Assembly (NCBI RefSeq): GCF_016125515.1
Contig: NZ_WGLO01000002.1
Coordinates: 62,001-126,000, forward strand
DNA length: 64,000 nt
Direction of reading: 5' to 3'
Origin: Hyphomonas sp.
GTDB lineage: Bacteria; Pseudomonadota; Alphaproteobacteria; Caulobacterales; Hyphomonadaceae
The notes beneath the pieces are model-generated. The model was not told where the DNA came from, did not search any database, and was given only the letters and a program-made list of their open reading frames with translations. A program made the translations under genes and the position numbers. Shown here piece by piece: positions 15,716 through 24,697 of the stretch. The first letter of the stretch is position 1, and every line of letters starts with the position of its first letter.

Positions 15716-16558
15716 CTAGCGGGCGATGACCTTGAATTCGGTGCGACGGTTGCGCTCGTTGGCTTCCGGCGTCGGGGCCGGGTCCAGAAGGCGCGTCTCG
15801 CCGAAGCCGATGGAGGTCAGGCTCTCATCAGACACACCCTTGTTGACGAGGTAAGCCTTCACGGCATCGGCACGGTCCTGCGAGAGCTTCAGATTGTAAT
15901 CGTCGGCGCCGCGCGCGCTGGTGTGTTCACCGATCTCCATGACAAAGCCCTGACAGAGGGTGGCGATACCGGTGAGCGCATCAAGAAGGCCGGTGCTGAC
16001 CGGCGAGATACGGGCATTGCCGGACTCGAACAGAATGGAATGGCTGGCCATCGTGTCATCGAAGGCGCGCTGACAAGCCTGCAGGCTGGCGCCGGAGTCT
16101 GCCAGGACAGCCAGGCTTTCGCCCACGCCGCGCTCGCCCTCTTCGACCGAAATCCCGTCCACAACCAGCAGATTGGCTGCGGCTGTCTGCGGGTTGGCGG
16201 CAAGGGCAGCCTGACCGGCAGTGAGACCGGCGGCCTTGGCTTCAGCGCTGGGCGCAGCGCCGTTGATCACGGCAACCCGGCCCCGGAGCTTCAGGCCCAT
16301 CCACGGAAAGCCTGCATCGGCAAAGCCGGACTGGATGTCGCGTTCGGGGCCCGACCCGACGGACAGGCCGGCCTGCGCGGCTGAAACCGCGAGCAGCTTA
16401 CCGCCCCGGAACTCGTACAGACCCTCGGCCAGCGTGACGCAATCCTCGTTCGCGGCAGCCTCCTTCGGGGCGACGCCCGGCGGCGGCGCATCGCATGCCC
16501 CCAGCATCACCAGGGCTAGGATAGACGCGCAAACTGTTCCAGAATGGTAGGCCATCAT
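15716..16558 (-). CDS. OmpA-family outer-membrane lipoprotein
   Basis: A 280-aa protein with a lipoprotein signal peptide (hydrophobic stretch ending LVMLGAC; lipidated Cys near residue 18) and a C-terminal OmpA-like peptidoglycan-binding domain: ILFESGNARIS, then NLKLSQDRADAVKAYLV, GFGETR and NERNRRTEFKV. The middle (residues about 30-170) is Ala-rich and unassigned. I chose the double ATG at 16558/16555 rather than a longer in-frame start because it puts the signal peptide at the N-terminus. It probably anchors the outer membrane to peptidoglycan. Confidence 0.85.
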   Translation of the reverse strand: MMAYHSGTVCASILALVMLGACDAPPPGVAPKEAAANEDCVTLAEGLYEFRGGKLLAVSAAQAGLSVGSGPERDIQSGFADAGFPWMGLKLRGRVAVINGAAPSAEAKAAGLTAGQAALAANPQTAAANLLVVDGISVEEGERGVGESLAVLADSGASLQACQRAFDDTMASHSILFESGNARISPVSTGLLDALTGIATLCQGFVMEIGEHTSARGADDYNLKLSQDRADAVKAYLVNKGVSDESLTSIGFGETRLLDPAPTPEANERNRRTEFKVIAR

Positions 16559-16914
16559 GTCTCGTCTCGCAGCAATCGGGCCGTTGGCCCGGTTATTAAC
16601 CGACAGCCCATGCAAGCCTTAAGCCGGGTGCGCGCGAAGGTCAAAACCCCGCCGCAAGCGTTGTATTCAAGTATTGGCGGGGATTTACACCCAACAGGGC
16701 GTCCTATGCCTTGAAATATACAAACTGACCTTCCGGAAATTCTTGGGAACAACTTGGTTGAATTCAATCCGGACAGATGGCTGGTGCGTCGCACAACCTT
16801 TCTCAGATAGCCGACGCTCTCGAATTTCAGTCTCTCTGTGACCTGTGGCGCCGTGGCGTCGCCGAAAAAGATCATCCGGCCGGAGGATAATAGCCGGGCA
16901 GCGTGAACCCCGCC
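16559..16914. other. Intergenic region of about 355 bp
   Basis: Between the OmpA lipoprotein start and the end of the crotonase gene. It contains the crotonase terminator (16864-16888), a 10-bp TTGAATTCAA palindrome near 16758, and the promoter region expected for the OmpA gene. A 37-codon plus-strand frame (16777-16890) and a 106-codon minus-strand frame were seen, but neither has a good ribosome-binding site or recognisable protein. Confidence 0.5.
16864..16888 (-). terminator. Likely terminator after the crotonase gene
   Basis: On the minus strand, ATCCTCC-GGCC-GGATGAT forms a stem with one mismatch, followed after one C by TTTTT. It lies about 25 bases beyond the stop at 16915. Confidence 0.5.
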
Positions 16915-17826
16915 TCAGTCTTCGATCAGCCGGCCTTCGGCGTCGCGCTTTTCCGGTCCATCCACCCTTGCCCGCCCATCGCCGAACGCGGCGTCGCGCG
17001 CGCGGAGTGTGGCCTTCAGGCCTTTTTCCTGAACGGATTTTCGGAAGCCTCCGGCCGCGCGCGTGTTGTGGCCGCGGACGTCGTTTTCGACGGCGAGGCG
17101 TTGCAGCGTGCGCGCGCCCATGAGTTCCATCGCGAGGTTCACGATCCGCTTGTTGGCGGAGAGGAGATCGGGATCGATCAAGGCAAGGCGCGCGGCGAGG
17201 CCCGTGACCTCGGCTTCGAGATCGTCTTCCGGCACAGCCTTCATCACAAGACCGATCTGCTGCGCTTCGCGGCCGGTGATCGTGTCGCCGGTCAGCATCA
17301 GACGTTTCGCCCATTGCGGGCCGCAATGATAGACCCAGAACTGGTTCGGCAGCGCCCCGAGATCGCGCGCCGGCGGGAAACCGAAGGTGGCCGTGTCGGC
17401 TGCGATCACCATGTCGCTCATCAGGGCGAGATCGCATCCGCCCGCAAGACAATAACCGTGGACCTTCGAGATGACCGGCTTGTGCATGTCGAAGATGGCC
17501 ATGCGCCAGCGTTGCTGGCGTTCCAGCTGCCAGGCGTCATCATCGATGGAGCGATGGCCTCGATAGGATTTTGACGTCTTGTCCTCAACCGCCGAGACCG
17601 GCACGTCGCCATCCGCGCCGGACAGGTCATAGCCCGCGCAGAACGCCCGGCCGGCGCCTTCAAGGATCACGCTGTGCACGGAGGTATCGTTGTCCGCCTC
17701 CCAAAGCGCCGCGCAGAGCTCGTTCTGCATCACATAGGACAGCGCATTGAGCTTCGCCGGACGGTTCAGCGTGATACGCGCGTGACCCGCGCGGGTTTCA
17801 TAGAGGATGGTTTCGAATCCGGCCAT
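16915..17826 (-). CDS. Crotonase (enoyl-CoA hydratase) family protein
   Basis: A 303-aa crotonase-fold protein, longer than the usual 260 residues owing to an insert of about 35 residues after the first loop (VPVSAVEDKTSKSYRGHRS). The oxyanion loops are GRAFCAGYDLSG and HGYCLAGGCDLALMSD. GALPNQFWVYHCGPQWAKRL carries none of the standard hydratase glutamates, so the exact reaction is uncertain. The start at 17826 has GAGGAG upstream. It is a single-gene unit, with its own terminator and opposite in direction to the P450 cluster. Confidence 0.88.
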   Translation of the reverse strand: MAGFETILYETRAGHARITLNRPAKLNALSYVMQNELCAALWEADNDTSVHSVILEGAGRAFCAGYDLSGADGDVPVSAVEDKTSKSYRGHRSIDDDAWQLERQQRWRMAIFDMHKPVISKVHGYCLAGGCDLALMSDMVIAADTATFGFPPARDLGALPNQFWVYHCGPQWAKRLMLTGDTITGREAQQIGLVMKAVPEDDLEAEVTGLAARLALIDPDLLSANKRIVNLAMELMGARTLQRLAVENDVRGHNTRAAGGFRKSVQEKGLKATLRARDAAFGDGRARVDGPEKRDAEGRLIED

Positions 17827-17907
17827 GACAGTCGCTCCTCGCAGGAGCGGCGACTATCTCCGGCCTTGGCCGGATTGCCAAGGCATGACGCGGCGTTCGG
17901 CCGGGCG

Positions 17908-18357
17908 TCAGTCTTCCAGGGCGCGCACGATGGCCTCGGTGATGGCCGGAACCGGGTGGCCGGTGAAGTCCTTGTCGATCCAAGCCACGACACGTTGAAG
18001 CAGCTTACCCTTGATGCCTGGGCGCATCCGCCCGAGGGCTACCGGCGGCGCGGCAATGACGAGGGCGATGATATCGCCGCGGGCACAATCGGCTTCAAGA
18101 TCGGCGACGATCCCGGCGATGAACCGGTCCTCCGCGATCTGGTGCAGGTCGGGCGCTTCCTGGGCTGAGCGGCGGCCATCTGCGGACTGGATTGTCCGGG
18201 GTGGCTGGTCGCGGCCCTGTTGGTGCGTGGGCGGATTGTCCTGATCGTAGACCCGGAGGGTTTTGAGTTTCGGCGCTACGGCCGTGCCCTCATTCTCCAG
18301 CACCAGCGCATGAGCGCCGTCGGCGACCAGTATCCACGTTCCCGTCTTGAGTTTCAT
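17908..18357 (-). CDS. Host attachment protein family (bacterial eRF1-like fold)
   Basis: A 149-aa protein starting MKLKTGTWILVADGAHALVL, the hallmark of the host-attachment/baeRF12 family first noted in plant-associated Rhizobiales. The body includes ADGRRSAQEAPDLHQIAEDRF and the C-terminal IIALVIAAPPVALGRMRP, also family-typical. GGGAG lies seven bases before ATG 18357, which I prefer to the longer in-frame start. The true molecular role of the family is unclear; a translation-related function has been proposed from the fold. Confidence 0.8.
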   Translation of the reverse strand: MKLKTGTWILVADGAHALVLENEGTAVAPKLKTLRVYDQDNPPTHQQGRDQPPRTIQSADGRRSAQEAPDLHQIAEDRFIAGIVADLEADCARGDIIALVIAAPPVALGRMRPGIKGKLLQRVVAWIDKDFTGHPVPAITEAIVRALED

Positions 18358-18450
18358 TGCACACTCCCATTCGGGCAGTCTGCCGCTGCCTCGTCTCTCA
18401 GCATGCAATACTACGCGCAAAGGTCAGTCCGGAAAACTACGGAGTCGGAC

Positions 18451-18798
18451 TCAACCCGCGAAGGGCGGCAAGCTGGCTTGTACTTTGCGGGTGAGCCCGG
18501 CGTGAACGATGGCATAGGCCTGCGTGATGCGGGCCTTGAGTTCGCCGGGCGGCAGGGCCTTCGGCGTCAGCGTCACCCATTTGGCCCGCGCCAGATAGGC
18601 GGCCGGCCGGGCCGCGCCGGATTCGGTCAGCACATGGAAGGCCTCATCGCTGCATTTGAACGAGATCTTCGTGCAGGCCGCATCGGTAGCGGCGAACATC
18701 TTTCCGGCAATCTTGTAGACCTGGTCATCGCCCCATTGCTGCACGCATTCTGCGCCCGGCAGCGAGAGGCAATGCTTGCGGAAGGCCGCCGGTGTCAT
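18451..18798 (-). CDS. MmcQ/YjbR family protein
   Basis: A 115-aa small domain protein. The N-terminus MTPAAFRKHCLSLPGAE, then QWGDDQVYKIAGKMFAA, and C-terminal WVTLTPKALPPGELKARITQAY match the MmcQ/YjbR fold (CyaY-like, double-wing DNA-binding-like). Function in bacteria is not established. Its ATG overlaps the stop of the preceding MaoC-like gene by four bases (18795-18798), so the two are translationally coupled. Confidence 0.85.
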   Translation of the reverse strand: MTPAAFRKHCLSLPGAECVQQWGDDQVYKIAGKMFAATDAACTKISFKCSDEAFHVLTESGAARPAAYLARAKWVTLTPKALPPGELKARITQAYAIVHAGLTRKVQASLPPFAG

Positions 18799-19703
18799 GC
18801 AAGGCGGTCCTGGGGATAGTGCGGATAGCTGGCTTTCATGACGCCGTGATTGAGCAGCATCTCGGCAAGCTGGGTCTTGCCCGACTTGTCAAAGAACCGG
18901 GTACGGACCCAGTAATTCTCCACCCGTCGCGATTCCGACAGGGCGACGATCTCGCGGCGCAGGAGATATTCCTCACCCACGAAAAGCGGGCCGTCGATCA
19001 TGCGGATCTCGAGATCGGCGAACAGGCCGATGCTGGGATTCTTCACCGGGAAGCGTGCGCCGTGGCTGGAATAATTGCCCAGCACACTGATCATTTCGAG
19101 CGGGATAGCAGGCTTGCCCCAGGGCGAGGCCTTCGCATCGGAATACATCGGATGAGTTTCGGTGATGACCTTCAGCTTTTCGGCCAGCGAAAAGGGATAG
19201 AGATCGCCCATGTGCTGGTCCGGCCCCATCGAGACGATCTCGTTCTCGCGGCCGGTCATGCCGACCTTCAGGTCCGCGAGGATCACAAGATCGCTGGCGG
19301 GGCGCAGCTTCTTCATGCGCTCTTCCAATAGCGTCTCGCCATGTTCCGGGCCAAGGCTGGCGCTTGCTTCAAGGACGGGCGTCCCGTCTTCCTTGAAGGC
19401 GCGGCAGAGCGTGCGCGTGGCGCCGAGGGCCGGCCGGTCGACTTCGGCGCGCACCTTCTCACCTTCGAACACCATGTTCAGGAAGTGGGCGGAGAAGCAG
19501 CCGCGCTCGTGCCAGGCCTGACCCCAGACCTCGGCCAGCAGCGGCACGAATTGCGAGAAATGCGTCGGCCCTTCGATGGGCCCGGCCTTGATGCCGAGGC
19601 GCGCGGCTTCAGCATCATCGTGCAGCGACTTGTGGCCGGCATATTTCTGCTCGGTCAACAGGTTCACCGGGCTGCGCAGAGCGCCCTGCAATACATCGCT
19701 CAT
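18795..19703 (-). CDS. MaoC-like/hotdog-fold protein, unknown substrate
   Basis: A 302-aa protein. HDDAEAARLGIKAGPIEGPTHF near residue 27 resembles the conserved substrate loop of MaoC-type dehydratases (HxDxxxAxxxGxxxxIxPG), and the C-terminal half (GEEYLLRREIVALSESRRVENYWVRTRF) reads like the second hotdog strand set. The usual catalytic Asp/His pair is not obvious, so the activity is uncertain. It is the first gene of a pair with the MmcQ-like gene, and the MFS transporter lies just upstream on the same strand. Confidence 0.6.
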   Translation of the reverse strand: MSDVLQGALRSPVNLLTEQKYAGHKSLHDDAEAARLGIKAGPIEGPTHFSQFVPLLAEVWGQAWHERGCFSAHFLNMVFEGEKVRAEVDRPALGATRTLCRAFKEDGTPVLEASASLGPEHGETLLEERMKKLRPASDLVILADLKVGMTGRENEIVSMGPDQHMGDLYPFSLAEKLKVITETHPMYSDAKASPWGKPAIPLEMISVLGNYSSHGARFPVKNPSIGLFADLEIRMIDGPLFVGEEYLLRREIVALSESRRVENYWVRTRFFDKSGKTQLAEMLLNHGVMKASYPHYPQDRLA

Positions 19704-19740
19704 CTCAAAGTCTCCCGGCGGCTTCTGGTTGGATACTATC

Positions 19741-20973
19741 TCAGGCCTGGGCGGCGCGTTTGTCCAGCCGCATCCCGAAGAATGAGAGGAGGACCAGCAT
19801 GCCCGACAGGCCCAGCGTGAGCATGGCCGTGCCGTGCCAGCCGCCGTGTTCGTAAACCCAGGTGGCGCCCCAGCTGGCCATGCCGCCTCCGATGAACATC
19901 AGCACGATATAGGCGGTCATCAGCCGTGTGCGCACACCGGCCCGCTGGCGCAGGAAGGTCATGCGGCCGGTGATGTCGATCATCGGGCCAACAAGGTTCA
20001 TGATCACCAGAGGGATCAGCAGCAGCCACAGGCTGTGCCCGAACAGGCCGAGCAAGCCGACCGCCACGATCTGGACGAGCGAGATGAGGAAGCGCGCGCG
20101 GCGCGCGCCCGTGCGGTCGGCCCAGGCTCCGAGGCGCGGCGTGGTGAATAGGTTCAGGAGCGAGATAGCTGCGAGGTAGCCCACCGTATCTGCGCCATAG
20201 CCCATTTCCGGCGAGGTGAGGTGCAGACCGAGCGCAAGCCAGACCGACAGGAAGATGCCGAAACCGAGCCCCTGGATGGTGCCGGAAAGAAGCACTTCAG
20301 GATGCGCCCGCACGATCGGAACGATGGAAAAAACGAGCGCCACATAGTTTTGCGGCGGAGGCTCGGGCGCAGACTTGTCGCGCCCTTCCATGATGCGCGG
20401 CAGCAGCAGTGTGATGACCAACATCAGCCCGGCGGCGAAGTAATACACCGTGCGCCAGCCGAGATGTTCGCCGATCCAGCCGGCCCCAACCCGGGCAACA
20501 AGAATGCCGGCGATCACGCCGGTGGTCAGGGTGGCCGTGGCAGCGCCGAGCCGGGCGGACTCCACGCGTTTCGAGGCGTAAGCCGGCAACAGGTAAGGCG
20601 TGATGGTCGAGAAGCCGAGGAAGGTGGAGCCGGCCACGAACACCCAGAAGTTGGTGGCGAAGGCCATGACGAGGAGACCGGTCAGCTGGCCTGCCGCGAA
20701 GAGGATCGCGAGCTGGCGATTGCTGAACCGGTCGCCGAGCGGCAAAAGAAGGAAGATGCCCGCCGCCAGCGCGATCTGGTTGAGCGCAGGCACGAGACCG
20801 ATCTCAGAGGGCGACACGCCAAAATCTTTCGCGACCAGCGCGATGATCGGGTGGATATAATAAGCATTCGCCGTGACCACCGCGGCCGCAACAGCGAGCA
20901 GGAAGAGCTGGCGCCCCGTCAGGTAACGCCGGTCCGTCTCCGGGGCCGGCGTCACGGATGAAGGCGGCGTCAC
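19741..20973 (-). CDS. MFS transporter (DHA-type)
   Basis: A 410-aa, 12-helix permease. The motif-A-like loop is LPLGDRFSNRQLAI (residues about 78-91), with a second copy LGAWADRTGARRARF in the C-terminal half, as expected from the duplicated MFS fold. Helix 1 begins GRQLFLLAVAAAVVTANAYYIHP. The start codon is GTG 20971-20973, overlapping the stop of the upstream phosphotransferase gene, so the two are coupled. Drug/metabolite proton antiport is likely, but the substrate is unknown. Confidence 0.87.
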   Translation of the reverse strand: MTPPSSVTPAPETDRRYLTGRQLFLLAVAAAVVTANAYYIHPIIALVAKDFGVSPSEIGLVPALNQIALAAGIFLLLPLGDRFSNRQLAILFAAGQLTGLLVMAFATNFWVFVAGSTFLGFSTITPYLLPAYASKRVESARLGAATATLTTGVIAGILVARVGAGWIGEHLGWRTVYYFAAGLMLVITLLLPRIMEGRDKSAPEPPPQNYVALVFSIVPIVRAHPEVLLSGTIQGLGFGIFLSVWLALGLHLTSPEMGYGADTVGYLAAISLLNLFTTPRLGAWADRTGARRARFLISLVQIVAVGLLGLFGHSLWLLLIPLVIMNLVGPMIDITGRMTFLRQRAGVRTRLMTAYIVLMFIGGGMASWGATWVYEHGGWHGTAMLTLGLSGMLVLLSFFGMRLDKRAAQA

Positions 20974-22058
20974 CCCTCCATGCCGGCGCGGCGGGCATAG
21001 TCCGCCGCGAACTTCGCCAGCGGCACGACCCGCGCCGCATTCGATTCCGCATTGGCGCTGTTGGCGGTGCCATCACGCACCCGCCCGATGATGCCCTGCA
21101 GGATGCCGGCCAGGCGGAAGGCATTGTAGGCGAAGTAATAGTCGAGTTCCGGCAGGCCCTTGCGGCCCGTGTGCTGGCAGTAGAGCGCGACGTATTCGTC
21201 CATTGTGGGAATGCCCCAGGCCTTGAGGTCGGGGATGGCCATGATCGAGCCGCGCGTCGAGTCACCGGGCGGCATGACCCAGTTCATCAGGTGGTAGGAA
21301 AAGTCCGCAATCGGATCACCCAGCGTGGACAGCTCCCAGTCAAGCACCGCGATGACCTTCGGCTCGGTCGGGTGCAGCACCATGTTGTCGAGACGGTAGT
21401 CACCATGCACGATGGTCGTCGTGTCGCCGGGCGGGATGTTCTTGGGCAGCCACTCGATTAGCTTTTCCATTTCCGGAATGTGCATCGTCTCGGAGGCTTT
21501 GTACTGCTTCGTCCAGCGGTGGATCTGACGGGCGACATAGTCACCTTCCTTGCCGAAGCCTTCAAGGCCGGCCTTCTTCCAGTCGACATTGTGCAGATCG
21601 GCGAAGGTCTTGACCTTGGCCTCATAGATCTTGCGGCGCATGGCCGGCTCATATTCCGGCAGCGTGCCGTCCCAGAGGATGCGCCCTTCGACCATGTCCA
21701 TCACGTAGAACATCGTGCCGACAACGCTTTCATCCGTGCACAGCCCATAGGGACGCGCGACCGGGTAGCCGAGCGGATAGAGCGCGTTGATGACGGTGTA
21801 TTCTCGGTCCACCGCGTGGGCGCTCGGCAACAGGTTGCCCGGCGGCTTGCGGCGCATCACGTATTTCTTCTTCGGGGTGACGAGCTGATAGGTCGGGTTC
21901 GACTGGCCGCCCTTGAACTGGCGCACCTCGAGCGGACCTTCATAGCCCTCCACATTGGCCTGCATCCACTCGGCGAGATTCGCCTCGTTGAACTTGTGGC
22001 TGTCGACGACCGGTTTGGTCCCGGAATACAGGTCCTGTGCGTTGGCGGCCTCTGCCAT
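20970..22058 (-). CDS. Phosphotransferase family protein (ACAD10/APH-like)
   Basis: A 362-aa aminoglycoside-phosphotransferase-fold protein. The nucleotide loop includes FKGGQSNPTYQLVTP and KKYVMRRKPPG; the catalytic loop is HGDYRLDNM; the metal site is VLDWELSTLGDP. This full set is typical of the ACAD10/11 N-terminal kinase group, found with acyl-CoA dehydrogenases and thought to phosphorylate hydroxyacyl-CoA. The start at 22058 follows GGGAGA; the long upstream reading frame runs antisense to the next gene and is ignored. It is coupled to the MFS gene. Confidence 0.88.
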   Translation of the reverse strand: MAEAANAQDLYSGTKPVVDSHKFNEANLAEWMQANVEGYEGPLEVRQFKGGQSNPTYQLVTPKKKYVMRRKPPGNLLPSAHAVDREYTVINALYPLGYPVARPYGLCTDESVVGTMFYVMDMVEGRILWDGTLPEYEPAMRRKIYEAKVKTFADLHNVDWKKAGLEGFGKEGDYVARQIHRWTKQYKASETMHIPEMEKLIEWLPKNIPPGDTTTIVHGDYRLDNMVLHPTEPKVIAVLDWELSTLGDPIADFSYHLMNWVMPPGDSTRGSIMAIPDLKAWGIPTMDEYVALYCQHTGRKGLPELDYYFAYNAFRLAGILQGIIGRVRDGTANSANAESNAARVVPLAKFAADYARRAGMEG

Positions 22059-22172
22059 TTCGGTCTCCCTAAATTCTGCCAGATTTTGTACACTACCATA
22101 CTGATACAGCCCGGCGCGCCAAGGCCTGCCCTTGCGTCGCCAAATCCGTACCCCAGGAGGGATATCCGTAGC

Positions 22173-22763
22173 ATGATGCGTCTCGTTGCCTTGTTCCTGC
22201 TCGGTTTTTCTACCCTCGCGGCACCTGCTTTCGCCAAATCCCTGGACCCCAGCGGCAAGATCCGGCCCGAATTGCTGGACCAGGCGGTGGCCGCGCTGAA
22301 CGCCCATGGCGAGAATGGCGAGCAGACGGGCAAGCTGGTCGTGGTCGATTACAGCCTGCATTCCAGCAAACCGCGCCTTTTCGTGATCGACCTGGACTCC
22401 GGCGTTGTCGATGCGTTCCGCACAGCGCACGGCAAGGGATCGGACCATGACCATGACGGCTATCTCGACAGCTTCTCGGACGTGCCCGGCTCGTCTGCGA
22501 GCCCGAAGGGCCTTTACCGGACCGCCGAAGAGTATTCCGGCGGCCATGGCCGGTCCCTGCGTCTCGACGGTCTCGACACGACCAACGCCAATGCCCGCTC
22601 GCGCGCCATTGTTATCCACTCCGCCGTCTATGCCGAACCGGATCACCTGAAGAAGTACGGCAAGCTCGGCCGCTCAAACGGCTGCATCGTCTTTTCGTCC
22701 GAAGACCTTGCTGCCTTCCTTGATGAGGTGCCGAAGGGGTCGCTGATCTACGTTGGCAAGTGA
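22173..22763 (+). CDS. Murein L,D-transpeptidase catalytic-domain-like protein
   Basis: A 196-aa exported protein. The signal peptide is residues 1-21 (cut after AFA). The conserved YkuD-like core is present: KPRLFVIDL, AHGKGSDHD, SPKGLYRT, then VIHSAVYAEP with His149 and GRSNGCIVF with Cys171 as the nucleophile. This is the murein L,D-transpeptidase catalytic-domain family, which acts on peptidoglycan peptides in the periplasm. AGGAGG lies 13 bases upstream of the double ATG. It is divergent from the phosphotransferase gene. Confidence 0.87.
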   Translation: MMRLVALFLLGFSTLAAPAFAKSLDPSGKIRPELLDQAVAALNAHGENGEQTGKLVVVDYSLHSSKPRLFVIDLDSGVVDAFRTAHGKGSDHDHDGYLDSFSDVPGSSASPKGLYRTAEEYSGGHGRSLRLDGLDTTNANARSRAIVIHSAVYAEPDHLKKYGKLGRSNGCIVFSSEDLAAFLDEVPKGSLIYVGK

Positions 22764-22849
22764 GCGCGGGGAGACCTATTCAATATTTGAATCAATGACC
22801 TCGATCCCTAAAAAGGGCAGCTCCAATTGGCCGAATAGCCGAGTTGCCG

Positions 22850-24361
22850 ATGTCGATGCGTTGGTTCCTGTTCCTGATCGTGGCCAGTGTCAGCGCATGC
22901 AGCATGCAAAACGGCGTCGCGCCTGAGACATCGTTCCAGAACGAATTGGTTTTCGCGGCCGCGCGCGAGGGCGACCTTTCGGAACTTGAGATCCAGGTCC
23001 TGGTCGCGGGAGATGCCGACGGCGAAACTGTATTCCGCTTTCCGCAGGCCTGGGGGCCTGAGGAGGATCTCGGCGCCTTGCGTGGTGCGCTCACCGTGGT
23101 TGATGCGGAAAGCGGCGATCCACTCGCCAGCGATGAATCGAACGGGTCCGTCACGGTCGTACAAGCGTCCGGACAGCCTATCCGCCTCAGCTGGACGGTG
23201 AAGCAGGACTATGACGGTCTGCCCGAGTGGGGCGTCCAGCGCGTCCCAGGGATGCGCCCGGTGCTGCGGGCAGGGTATGCGTCGATCATCGGGCACACCG
23301 TCCTGCCGGTCATTGAAGGCCGCGATCCGGCGTTCGTTATCCGCTTCGACGGATTTTCGTCCGGCGCAGCCTTCAGCCAACCGTCCACGGATGGTCGCTC
23401 ACGCCCCGTTACCTTGTCGACCGCCACCGACAGCATCTATGCTTTCGGTGATTACGCCTTCAGTGAACCGGCGGACTCAATTGTCCGCGCCGCTGTGCTC
23501 GGCGAATGGGCCCTGTCGAATGACGACATCGTCACGGCGACGTCTGCAGTATTGGCGACGGCCAGCTCAGCCTTCGATGACCAGCTGCCGTCCCGGTACT
23601 TCGTCGCCTTCACGCCGCTGCCGGACGTGCCGAACGGTTCGTCGGTTATCGGCACCTCGTTTACCGAATCCTTCGTCATCCTCGCCACCCGGAATGCTGC
23701 CGCCGAAAACCTCGAGCACACACTCATTCACGAGATCCTGCACGAATGGATCCCTGGACCGATGGGCACGACCGACGAGGCCACAGACCCGGCGCGGATG
23801 TGGTTCACGGAGGGCTTCACCGAATACTACACCCAGCTGGTCCTCCTCGATTCCGGCCGCGTGTCGCTGGAGGGCTTCCTGGCGAACTTCAATGACCTCT
23901 GGGCCGCGTATCAAACGTCCCCGGTGCAGACGATGCCGTCCGGCGAACTGCTCGCGCACATTTGGGACAGCCGGGAGACCGAGCGCCTTCCCTACCAGCG
24001 AGGTGCCCTGATGGCTCTCAGCTGAGAAACGGTGGCCGCCGGACGCGGCACGTCACTCGCCGATGCCCTTGCCGACCTGATCGACCGCGGTGATTCGCAG
24101 CGGGCGAGCGGAGCCGCCGCCGAACTGACCGACGCTGCGATCCGTGAGGCGCTGAAAAAGGCGGTCGGGCCCGTGTTTGCACAGGACCTGTCCGACCGCA
24201 TCGAACACGGCAACTTGATCGAGCCGGCCGACCTGGCCTTGCCCGGATGCCTGACCGTGAACATGACCGGCGAGGGGCCGGCGCGTCTCGCATTGGCCGA
24301 AGGGGCAGCCCCCGCTGCATGCCGCGCCGCTCTGGTCAGCAGCCTGCACCGCGGCGGCTAG
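22850..24361 (+). pseudogene. M61-like metallopeptidase lipoprotein, interrupted by in-frame TGA
   Basis: The frame from ATG 22850 encodes a lipoprotein (signal ending ASVSAC) with a C-terminal peptidase domain: HEILHEW (HExxH zinc site) and WFTEGFTEYYTQL, the third-ligand region, as in M61 glycyl aminopeptidase-like enzymes. After YQRGALMALS comes TGA (24023-24025), then the same frame continues with ETVAAGRGTSLADALADLID and about 100 further codons to TAG 24361. The family has an aromatic or other sense residue here, so TGG-to-TGA is the simplest explanation. Full length would be 503 codons. Either a recent pseudogene or a truncated 391-aa product. Confidence 0.75.
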
Positions 24362-24433
24362 GAGTGCGACCTCGGCGTTCGGTGGCCGCAAGGCCCTTGA
24401 TCGCCGGGGCCCGGCAAGGCTAAACCCCCGCGC

Positions 24434-24682
24434 ATGACCGATACACCGCCCGACCGCCTCTCCATCTATCCTGACAGCCCGCACTACAACTATGACGTGC
24501 TCGCGCGCGGCATTGGCGTGCGTTTCCGCGGCGAGGAGAAGACCACCGTCGAGGAGTATTGCGTCTCCGAAGGCTGGATCAAGATCGCGGCCGGCAAGGC
24601 GCTGGACCGCAAGGGCCGCCCGCTGCAGCTCACCCTGAAGGGTCCGGTCGAGGTCTGGTTCAAGGACGAACCGGCCGTCTGA
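24434..24682 (+). CDS. DUF3297 family protein
   Basis: An 82-aa conserved protein with the family pattern PPDRLSIYPDSPHYN, GIGVRFRGEEKTTVEEY, SEGWIKIAAGKALDRKG and GPVEVWFKD. The family is widespread in proteobacteria and sometimes misnamed glutathione peroxidase; no catalytic cysteine or selenocysteine pattern is present here. It is a single-gene unit on the plus strand, ending 15 bases from the convergent TetR gene. Confidence 0.88.
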   Translation: MTDTPPDRLSIYPDSPHYNYDVLARGIGVRFRGEEKTTVEEYCVSEGWIKIAAGKALDRKGRPLQLTLKGPVEVWFKDEPAV

Positions 24683-24697
24683 TTTCCCGCCCCGCGC

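Noticed and set aside
16555-16875. 106-codon minus-strand frame upstream of the OmpA lipoprotein gene
   Set aside because: Runs through the crotonase terminator and the expected OmpA promoter; translation has no recognisable feature.
16777-16890. 37-codon plus-strand frame in the same gap
   Set aside because: No ribosome-binding site and too short to judge; overlaps the terminator.
20970-22646. Longer start for the phosphotransferase frame
   Set aside because: The upstream part is antisense to the transpeptidase-like gene; ATG 22058 with GGGAGA is the better start.
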